From: Clostridia bacterium
GTDB taxonomy: Bacteria; Bacillota; Clostridia; Christensenellales; Aristaeellaceae
Direction: 5' to 3'
Assembly (NCBI GenBank): GCA_900769875.1
Contig: CAAGII010000092.1
Location: forward strand, 1 to 37,992
DNA length: 37,992 nucleotides
The stretch's first letter is position 1, and each line of letters starts with the position of its first letter. The notes beneath the pieces were generated by a model that was given only the letters and a program-made list of their open reading frames with translations, made no database searches and was not told the DNA's origin. This document shows positions 30,783 to 37,992 of this stretch, piece by piece. Both the position numbers and the translations under genes were made by a program.

Positions 30783-32366
30783 ATGATCGCATGGAAGAAC
30801 CTTGATCAGGTGGAAGCATACAGGAAGCTTGCTTCCATGACGCACCGCGTGAACCTTGTGGAGGCCATGAGCGGAGAGAGCGGCGCGGCGCGTGTGGCGA
30901 AGTACAGTGTGCCGATGGGCGGCGGGCTGAGCTATTCCTATGCCGCCAAGGCTGTGGACGACGAGGTGCTTGCCGCGCTGTCGGAGCTTGCGAAGGAAGC
31001 GCAGCTGAGTGAAAAATATACCGCGCTCTATAACGGCGAGGTCATCAATACCGGTGAAAAGCGTCTGGTGCTGCACCAGCTGACCCGCGGCCAGCTGGGC
31101 GACGACGTGGTGGCGGACGGCGTGAACAAGCGCGCGTTCTATCTGGCTGAGCAGAAAAAGGTGGCCGAATTTGCGCATCGCGTTCATACGGGCGAAATTG
31201 CCAACGAGCGCGGCGAAAAGTTCACCACAGTGGTGCAGATCGGCATCGGCGGCAGCGACCTTGGCCCGCGCGCTATGTATCTGGCGCTTGAGAACTGGGC
31301 GAAGCAGCAGAATACCTTCTATATGGACGCGAGGTTCATCAGCAACGTTGATCCGGATGACGCCGCGAGCGTGCTCAGGAGCGTTGATGTGTCACGCAGT
31401 CTGTTTGTGCTGGTGTCCAAGTCCGGCACCACGCTGGAGACGCTGACCAACGAGGCGTTTGTGAAGGACGCGCTCCAAAAGGCGGGGCTTGACGCTTCCA
31501 GGCACATGGTGGCCGTGACCAGCGAAACCTCGCCCCTCGCCAGAAGCAGCGATTATCTGGCTGCGTTCTTCATGGACGACTATATCGGCGGCCGCTACTC
31601 CTCCACCTCCTGTGTGGGCGGCGCGGTGCTGTCCCTTGCCTTTGGCGCGGACGTCTTTGAGCGCTTTCTGAACGGCGCGGCGGAGGAGGACAGGCTCGCC
31701 ACGAATGAGGATATGCTGCATAACCCCGCCATGCTGGATGCGATGATCGGCGTGTACGAGCGCAATATCCTCGGCTATCCTTCCACTGCCGTGTTGCCCT
31801 ATTCACAGGCACTCAGCCGCTTCCCCGCGCATCTGCAGCAGCTGGACATGGAGTCCAATGGCAAGTCGGTCAACCGCTTCGGAGAGCCTGTGGATTATGT
31901 GACCGGCCCCGTCATCTTTGGCGAGCCCGGCACCAACGGTCAGCATTCCTTCTATCAGCTTCTGCATCAGGGCACTGACGTGATCCCCATGCAGTTCATC
32001 GGCTTCCGCGCCAGTCAGGCCGAAACGGATGTGGATATTCAGGGCAGCACCAGCCAGCAGAAGCTGTGCGCCAACGTGGCCGCGCAGATCATGGCGTTTG
32101 CCTGCGGCAAACAAGACGCAGATCCCAATAAGAGCTTCGCGGGCGGCCGCCCCTCCAGCATCATCATCGGCGACAAGCTAACTCCCGAGGCGCTGGGCGC
32201 GCTGCTTGCGCACTATGAAAACAAGGTGATGTTCCAGGGCTTTGTCTGGAATCTGAACAGCTTCGATCAGGAAGGCGTTCAGCTGGGCAAGGTGCTTGCC
32301 AAGCGCGTGCTCGCGCATGATACCGATGGCGCGCTGCGCGCATACAGCGAGCTGCTGGGCATCTGA
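30783..32366 (+). CDS. pgi: Glucose-6-phosphate isomerase
   Basis: A 527-residue cytoplasmic enzyme interconverting glucose-6-phosphate and fructose-6-phosphate in glycolysis. The sugar-isomerase folds show IGIGGSDLGPRAMY, SKSGTTLET (phosphate-binding loop), MESNGKSV with the catalytic glutamate, and NGQHSFYQLLHQGTD with the catalytic histidine. VWNLNSFDQEGVQLGK near the C terminus carries the catalytic lysine region. The length is between short Firmicutes PGI (about 450) and the 550-residue form. AAGGAAGG precedes the ATG. It has its own promoter and terminator and is divergent from the exporter. Confidence 0.95.
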   Translation: MIAWKNLDQVEAYRKLASMTHRVNLVEAMSGESGAARVAKYSVPMGGGLSYSYAAKAVDDEVLAALSELAKEAQLSEKYTALYNGEVINTGEKRLVLHQLTRGQLGDDVVADGVNKRAFYLAEQKKVAEFAHRVHTGEIANERGEKFTTVVQIGIGGSDLGPRAMYLALENWAKQQNTFYMDARFISNVDPDDAASVLRSVDVSRSLFVLVSKSGTTLETLTNEAFVKDALQKAGLDASRHMVAVTSETSPLARSSDYLAAFFMDDYIGGRYSSTSCVGGAVLSLAFGADVFERFLNGAAEEDRLATNEDMLHNPAMLDAMIGVYERNILGYPSTAVLPYSQALSRFPAHLQQLDMESNGKSVNRFGEPVDYVTGPVIFGEPGTNGQHSFYQLLHQGTDVIPMQFIGFRASQAETDVDIQGSTSQQKLCANVAAQIMAFACGKQDADPNKSFAGGRPSSIIIGDKLTPEALGALLAHYENKVMFQGFVWNLNSFDQEGVQLGKVLAKRVLAHDTDGALRAYSELLGI

Positions 32367-32381
32367 TTGCCTGACAAGTTT

Positions 32382-32428
32382 GACGCCGCTTCAGCCGTGT
32401 ATGCGCATGGCAGAGGCGGCGTCCTTTT
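32382..32428 (+). terminator. Terminator of pgi
   Basis: GACGCCGC (32382-32389) pairs with GCGGCGTC (32416-32423), extended by TTC/GAG with one wobble, and is followed by CTTTT. The loop is long. Confidence 0.65.
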
Positions 32429-32436
32429 GCGCACAC

Positions 32437-32471
32437 AAAAGGCATGAGCCCTTTCGCGGCTCATGCCTTTT
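32437..32471. terminator. Bidirectional terminator between pgi and tRNA-Leu
   Basis: AAAAGGCATGAGCC (32437-32450) pairs perfectly with 32458-32471 around CTTTCGC. It has T-runs on both strands, ends 5 bp from the tRNA 3' end and backs up the pgi terminator. Confidence 0.9.
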
Positions 32472-32475
32472 CCTG

Positions 32476-32554
32476 TGCTGATGGCGGGACTCGAACCCGC
32501 ACGCCGAAGCAGGGGATTTTAAGTCCCCGGTGTCTGCCATTCCACCACATCAGC
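32476..32554 (-). tRNA. tRNA-Leu (anticodon TAA)
   Basis: On the minus strand GCTGATG (32554-32548) pairs with CATCAGC (32483-32477) as the acceptor stem, followed by discriminator A. The anticodon stem-loop is GGGGACTTAAAATCCCC with TAA in the loop, and the T arm is GCGGGTTCGAGTCCCGC. The variable arm TGCTTCGGCG is short for a leucine tRNA. The CCA end is not encoded. The extended D region GTGGAATGGCAGACAC is typical of Leu. Confidence 0.95.
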
Positions 32555-32563
32555 GCAGGAGGT

Positions 32564-32592
32564 ATTATAGCATGCGGACGGCTGAATGTCAA
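32564..32592 (-). promoter_or_regulatory. Perfect consensus promoter of tRNA-Leu
   Basis: On the minus strand TTGACA (32587-32592), exactly 17 bp, TATAAT (32564-32569), with ATGC before the -10 box giving an extended element. Confidence 0.92.
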
Positions 32593-32615
32593 ATCCGGCG
32601 CGTCATGGCGGGAAG

Positions 32616-33743
32616 TTAGCGGATTTTCACCTCCACGGCATGGGTGTCCGTTCCGGGAATCAGCGGAAGATCCGGCAAACCGGCGTTCACGAAGGAGAAG
32701 AAGATGCTTTCGATTTCTGAAGGAATCACCACGCGGTCCAGCGCAAAGCTCATCCGGTAGCCGTCGTCGAGCAGGCCGAAGCTGCCGCCATTTGCGACCC
32801 AGTAATCGATGGTTTCGTCCCTGCGCCTGAGACAGCAAATGTAGGGCTCGTAGACAAGCAGATCTTCGTCCCCATCGACGCGATCCGCTGGTACGTTTTG
32901 CAATGTGACCTCAATCGAAATGGGCGAAAGACGGAGATCGGTGAGCGTGATACCCGTGTCGCCAAGGGGCAGGGATACGTCATGCAGCTCATAGCATGCG
33001 TCTGTGCCGGTGAGCTGCCACTCGAAAGCCCATGTACCTTCCACCTCGACTTGGACGTCGCCCCATTTGTTAAAATAGTAACCAAGGTTACGCAGCTCAA
33101 TGGAGATTTCCTGGCCGATCAGCGAGCTGCCGTCCACATTGATGCTGATGATATAGATCATGTCGCCGCGCTCGTCCGTGTACTGCGCCTGGCGATCTTC
33201 TGACCACGGCGTGCCGTCTGTAAACATCGCTCTGCCGTCCGGGCCGGTCACGAGGCCGTCAAAGAAGCTGCTGCCGGTACCGCCGCTTGCGTTGTCAAAC
33301 GCGCTGCAGATGATCTCCGTTTCATCAAACGCGGGCTGCATGTTGCTGCGGGGCTGATACCCGCTGACGCGGAAGGCGATGTAGGCGGAGCTTTCGACCA
33401 CCACGCAGCTGTCCAGCGAGACCGTTACCCCGTTTTGCGTGACGCTCATTTCCGGATGCTCAAACAGACCGGTACCGCTGAAGGTGGATTTGATTTCATC
33501 TGTCACGCGCAGCTGATCCTCCAGTCCGCGGTTCCACGCAAACCATCCGGCGGCGACTGCGGTGGCGGTGGTGATGAGCAGTACAATCAGCACGATGACT
33601 GCCATGGGCAGTTTTCTTTTCATGGGTGTTTCTCCTTTCGACTGTGCAAGTACGCGCGCGGTCATGGCAGGATCCTCCGAAATACCGGAAAGCGCATTGT
33701 CAAGCGCCTGCCTCACCATTCGCTGTTCGTCTTCAAGCCTCAT
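32616..33743 (-). CDS. Probable anti-sigma factor, DUF4179-like membrane protein
   Basis: A 375-residue protein. The first 40 residues form a cytoplasmic segment (MRLEDEQRMVRQALDNAL) suited to binding a sigma factor. One membrane helix follows at about 46-66 (AVIVLIVLLITTATAVAAGW), and then about 300 extracellular beta-rich residues as in DUF4179 proteins. It starts at 33743 with GGGAG 8 nt upstream and overlaps the end of the ECF sigma gene by 11 bp, the arrangement of a sigma/anti-sigma pair. The outside domain would sense the unknown signal. No zinc-binding anti-sigma motif is present. Confidence 0.82.
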   Translation of the reverse strand: MRLEDEQRMVRQALDNALSGISEDPAMTARVLAQSKGETPMKRKLPMAVIVLIVLLITTATAVAAGWFAWNRGLEDQLRVTDEIKSTFSGTGLFEHPEMSVTQNGVTVSLDSCVVVESSAYIAFRVSGYQPRSNMQPAFDETEIICSAFDNASGGTGSSFFDGLVTGPDGRAMFTDGTPWSEDRQAQYTDERGDMIYIISINVDGSSLIGQEISIELRNLGYYFNKWGDVQVEVEGTWAFEWQLTGTDACYELHDVSLPLGDTGITLTDLRLSPISIEVTLQNVPADRVDGDEDLLVYEPYICCLRRRDETIDYWVANGGSFGLLDDGYRMSFALDRVVIPSEIESIFFSFVNAGLPDLPLIPGTDTHAVEVKIR

Positions 33744-34251
33744 CGTGATCGCTCCCTTCCATGACGGCGCGCAGCTTCCTTCTGCATCGGTTCAAGCGGC
33801 TGCCGACTGCCTGGCGTGTGATGCCAAGCGCCACAGCGGCTTCCTCAAGCGACAGACCCTGATACCAAACCAGAAGCGCGGTTTCGCGCAGCCGCGCGGG
33901 AAGCTGCATGATCGCCTCCGTGATGCTCAGATCCAAAGCGGACGGAGGAGATGCGGGCTCGGGCAGGCTGTCCAGCGCAACGTGCCTGTCTTCATGACGG
34001 AACCACGCCGAGCGCCTGATGTCCTTGCAGGTATTGATGGCAATTCTGGTAATCCAGGTTTTTTCGGACGCGGTGTGTCTGTATCCGGACAAGCCGCGGT
34101 AAACCTTGATGAATGTGTCCTGTACAGCGTCCTTTGCCAGCTCTGTGTCATGCAGATACGCATAGCAGAGGCGCAGCAAATCTGTCTGGTACTGATGGAT
34201 GATTCTTTCCAGCTCATGCGCTGTAGCGTCAGGGCCCTTGACTGTGTACAT
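33733..34251 (-). CDS. ECF-type RNA polymerase sigma factor (sigma-70 family)
   Basis: A 172-residue regulator. Region 2 covers about residues 20-85 (DLLRLCYAYLHDTELAKDAV and FIKVYRGLSGYRHTASEKTW, then ITRIAINTCKDIRR). Region 4 lies at about 115-160 and includes LRETALLVWYQGLSLEEAA and GITRQAVGSRLNRCRRKL. It directs RNA polymerase to an unknown regulon and is presumably held by the DUF4179-like partner. AAAGGAGG is 12 nt before the ATG at 34251, a slightly long spacing. It is divergent from ppk-cysS. Confidence 0.92.
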   Translation of the reverse strand: MYTVKGPDATAHELERIIHQYQTDLLRLCYAYLHDTELAKDAVQDTFIKVYRGLSGYRHTASEKTWITRIAINTCKDIRRSAWFRHEDRHVALDSLPEPASPPSALDLSITEAIMQLPARLRETALLVWYQGLSLEEAAVALGITRQAVGSRLNRCRRKLRAVMEGSDHDEA

Positions 34252-34277
34252 GGCGCAAATCTGCCTCCTTTCACCCG

Positions 34278-34306
34278 AATAGACGAGAGAATCGCGCGCA
34301 ATGCAA
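34278..34306 (-). promoter_or_regulatory. Possible promoter of the sigma/anti-sigma operon
   Basis: On the minus strand TTGCAT (34301-34306), a 17-bp spacer and TCTATT (34278-34283). An overlapping CGTC might act as an ECF-type -10, but no AAC -35 is correctly spaced, so autoregulation is not supported by sequence. Confidence 0.35.
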
Positions 34307-34366
34307 CATGCACATCAAAAACACCGTGCTTTCTTTTCGCCGCGAAACAAATTCATCCTCCCTTCA

Positions 34367-34395
34367 TTGATTTATCACACGGGATTTGGTATAAT
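34367..34395 (+). promoter_or_regulatory. Promoter of ppk-cysS
   Basis: TTGATT (34367-34372), a 17-bp spacer and TATAAT (34390-34395). Confidence 0.8.
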
Positions 34396-34431
34396 AAGCT
34401 GAATCATTATGCGAAAGGGGAGGTGTCACGC

Positions 34432-36472
34432 ATGAGGCATCTGACGGAACGCAACCTGAGCCAGCTATCCTATATCTCCCGCGTCATCGCAGAGTCCGAG
34501 CGTGATGACCGCCCTCTGCTTGAGCGCATGAATTTTCTTGCCATCGCGGCAGATCTGACGGACGACTTTATCAGAACCCGTCTGACGGAGCCTGCTCCGC
34601 CAAAGAAGGCGCGCAGGCTTGTGCAGGGCGTGAAAAGAGCCGTCCGTGCCGCGGAGAAGCAGGCAAAGCAGCTCAAGCCCCTGCTCAGGCAGGAAAAGCT
34701 CCGCATTGTCAAGCCCGCTTCGCTTGACGCGGAGCAGCTGCAGCGTGTCCAGGCGCTGGTTGGACAGAAAACGGGCGAAAGCCTGCAGGCGGTGGTCATG
34801 ACCGAAAAGCAGCTGCAGTGCCTTGCGTCGGGTACGGTCTTTTTATGCGCGTATGACGCGAAGCGCGAGCGCTGGCTGATGCTGCCCCTCCCTGAGAAGC
34901 TGCCGCCGCTTCTTCGTCTGCGCGACGAAAAGGGATCTACGCTTTATCTGCCCTCGGAAAAGCTTGCGGGATGGATTGCACTCCTTCCGCAGGATACGGA
35001 TGAAGCGGAAGAGGAGGACGCGGAGCATCCGGATGCTGCGCCCCAGACACGGGCGCGGGAGCTGTCATGGACGGGCTTCCGTCTTTTGCGTGAAGCCGCG
35101 CCCTGCGGCGCATGGGGCGAATACGTGGAGGACGATCTTGCCAGCGAGCTTGCGGCGCGGGTCACGGCCCCCGTTGCGCTGCTGGAAACCACCGCTCGTG
35201 CGGAGGATGAAACGGTTTTGCATGTCAGTGCATGCCTCGGCGTCACGGACGAGACGCGCATCGTGCATGTCAGGCAGTGCGGAAGGGCTGCGATGTGGCA
35301 TGCCATCGGCGCGCTGCCAGGCATGAGCCGCCTGCGCTTCCCCTCCTGTCAGGGACGGCTTCCCGTGGACATGGAGGAGGGGAACGACCTTTTTGCCGCT
35401 GTCGCTGCGCGCGACAGGCTGCTCATCCATCCATATGAAAGCTATCAGCCGGTACTGCGTCTGATGCAGGACGCAGCGCAGGATGAGCATGTCAGGGCAA
35501 TCCGAATCATGCTCTACCGCGTTGCGGAGCACAGCGCGGTGATAGACGCACTATGCGAAGCGGCGCGGCAGGGAAAGCGTGTGGACGTGCTGGTGGAGCT
35601 GCGCGCGCGATTTGACGAGCAGCGCAACCTCATGATCTCCGCATTGCTCAGAAAAGCGGGCTGCCATGTGTACCATGCCCGCAGCGAGTGGCGCGCCCAC
35701 GGCAAGGCCATGCTGATTGAGCGGAAGGAGGGCGGGCGCATCCGCCGCTACGCGCATCTTTCCACGGGTAATTATCACATGGGCGTCGCATCCTCCTATG
35801 TGGATGTGAGCCTTCTGACGGCGAGGGAGGCTGTCTGCGAGGATACGGCCGATCTGTTCCGCTATCTGATGGGCGAAACCGATGCGCCGCAGCTGGAAAC
35901 GCTGGTCGCGTCGCCCGGAAGCATCCGCGCGGAGCTGCTGCGCCTGATCCGCCGCGAGATGGCGCATGCCTATGCAGGCCGTCCGTGCGGTATCCGCGCA
36001 AGGATGAACGCGCTGACCGACCGCCGCATCATCAGCGCCCTCTACGACGCGAGCCGCGCCGGTGTGCCCATTGACCTGACGGTGCGCGGTATGTGCGCCC
36101 TGCAGCCGGGAATTCCGGGCGTGTCCGAATCCATCACGGTTCGCTCCGTGGTCGGGCGCTATCTGGAGCACGCGCGGGTGCTGGAATGCAGAAACGGCGG
36201 CGAAACCGAGTGGTATCTCTCCAGCGCGGACTGGATGCCGCGCAATCTCAAGCGGCGTACAGAGCTGCTGTTCCCGGTGCTGGACGCGGCGTGCCAGCAG
36301 AAACTTGCGCACTGGATGGATCTGACGCAGCGTGACACGGACGACGCGTGGACGCTCCATGTGGATGAATACACGGCGGAGCGATGTACCATGCCGGAGG
36401 AGACCTTCTCATCCCAGCAGGCAATGATGACCGGCGAGGTCATGGACGATACAGAGCATGGAGGAATGGCAA

Positions 36473-36486
<14 letters not shown>
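34432..36486 (+). CDS. ppk1: Polyphosphate kinase, PPK1 family, divergent N-terminal half
   Basis: A 684-residue enzyme that would polymerise the gamma-phosphate of ATP into polyphosphate. The C-terminal phospholipase-D-like half is well kept: the autophosphorylated histidine is H423 in AHGKAML, and the second catalytic histidine is H580 in GRYLEHARVL. IRRYAHLSTGNYHMG, GIPGVSESITVRS and SSADWMPRNLKRR are typical. The N-terminal half is weakly conserved, although PLLERMNFLAI still matches the PPK1 start, and it includes an acidic stretch (TDEAEEEDAEHPDA). AAAGGGGAGG sets the ATG at 34432; the much longer open frame upstream runs through the antisense of the sigma operon. cysS starts inside its last codons. 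Confidence 0.88.
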
Positions 36487-37879
<1,393 letters not shown>

Positions 37880-37890
37880 CAGGGCGCGGT

Positions 37891-37992
37891 ATGCTCCGCT
37901 TCAGGCGCGTGGCTTCCACGGTGATGACCGCGCTTTGCATCCTTCTGATGGCAGGATGCCTGCTGACAGCTGTCATGGCAGCCTGCGATGCG
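37891..37992 (+). CDS. 5' end of a membrane or secreted protein (partial)
   Basis: An open frame runs off the window. It begins MLRFRRVASTVMTALCILLM, with basic residues followed by a hydrophobic stretch with cysteines, like a signal peptide or first membrane helix. It lies 11 bp after cysS with only a weak AGGGCG site, and would be co-transcribed. The product cannot be identified from 34 codons. Confidence 0.45.
   Translation, partial: MLRFRRVASTVMTALCILLMAGCLLTAVMAACDA

Noticed and set aside
34278..34306. ECF-type autoregulated promoter (CGTC -10) before the sigma gene
   Set aside because: No AAC-type -35 box lies at the proper distance; a weak sigma-A-like pair fits as well.
33562..34431. 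N-terminal extension of ppk by about 290 codons
   Set aside because: It runs antisense through the sigma and anti-sigma genes and precedes the ppk promoter; a strong ribosome site lies before the ATG at 34432.

Overview
The window reads as a GC-rich, low-mobility chromosomal segment of an anaerobic Bacillota (Clostridia) bacterium. Supporting signs are strong AGGAGG-type ribosome binding sites, sigma-A promoters of the form TTGACA-17-TATAAT, a T-box leader in front of thrS, a CsoR/CopA copper locus, an ECF sigma factor paired with a DUF4179-like partner, and secreted SH3 and repeat proteins. A secreted GH10 xylanase, a secreted feruloyl-esterase-like enzyme and a GH28 protein suggest a plant-fibre habitat such as rumen or gut. 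The genus cannot be told from this sequence. I see no insertion sequence, prophage, integrase or CRISPR array.

Layout. 1-176: no gene, an imperfect inverted repeat. 177-2790: divergent GT4 glycosyltransferase (-) and Gfo/Idh/MocA oxidoreductase (+). 2838-5039: an AraC-type HTH fused to a GGDEF-like domain (-), divergent from a secreted GH10 xylanase (+). 5087-6725: CBS-pair protein and THUMP/RlmL-like RNA methyltransferase (-). 6930-7484: adenine-phosphoribosyltransferase-like gene (+). 7672-8646: secreted esterase (+). 8706-14528: five-gene Opp/Dpp-type ABC importer (-, order oppA-B-C-D-F in transcription). 14614-15267: unknown protein (-). 15485-17479: two secreted proteins, one built of four repeats of about 100 residues (+). 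17552-19770: divergent GH28 (-) and PHP-domain (+) genes. 19976-22840: csoR-copA (+). 22927-23769: TIM-barrel sugar epimerase/isomerase (+). 23778-25929: T-box and thrS (+). 26066-26950: SH3-domain secreted protein (+). 27047-30542: heterodimeric ABC exporter (-). 30783-32366: pgi (+). 32476-32554: tRNA-Leu(TAA) (-). 32616-34251: ECF sigma factor and DUF4179-like partner (-). 34432-37879: divergent polyphosphate kinase and cysS (+). 37891 to the end: 5' end of a membrane or secreted protein.

How the genes relate. The xylanase and the esterase could together release feruloylated xylan fragments outside the cell. The peptide/oligosaccharide-type importer next to them is a possible uptake route, but this is inference only. 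The copper locus is self-contained: its operator lies between the -35 and -10 boxes. The T-box should make thrS respond to uncharged tRNA-Thr. Most genes are single units or two-gene operons bounded by clear hairpin terminators, many of them shared by convergent genes.

I did not find a demonstrably new multi-gene system. The observations most worth following are the AraC-GGDEF fusion facing the xylanase, the TGS-less ThrRS behind a T-box, the duplicated tandem promoter at 22837-22899, an ATGCTAYAAT extended -10 shared by four promoters, several uncharacterised palindromic operators in divergent regions, and the four-repeat secreted protein.
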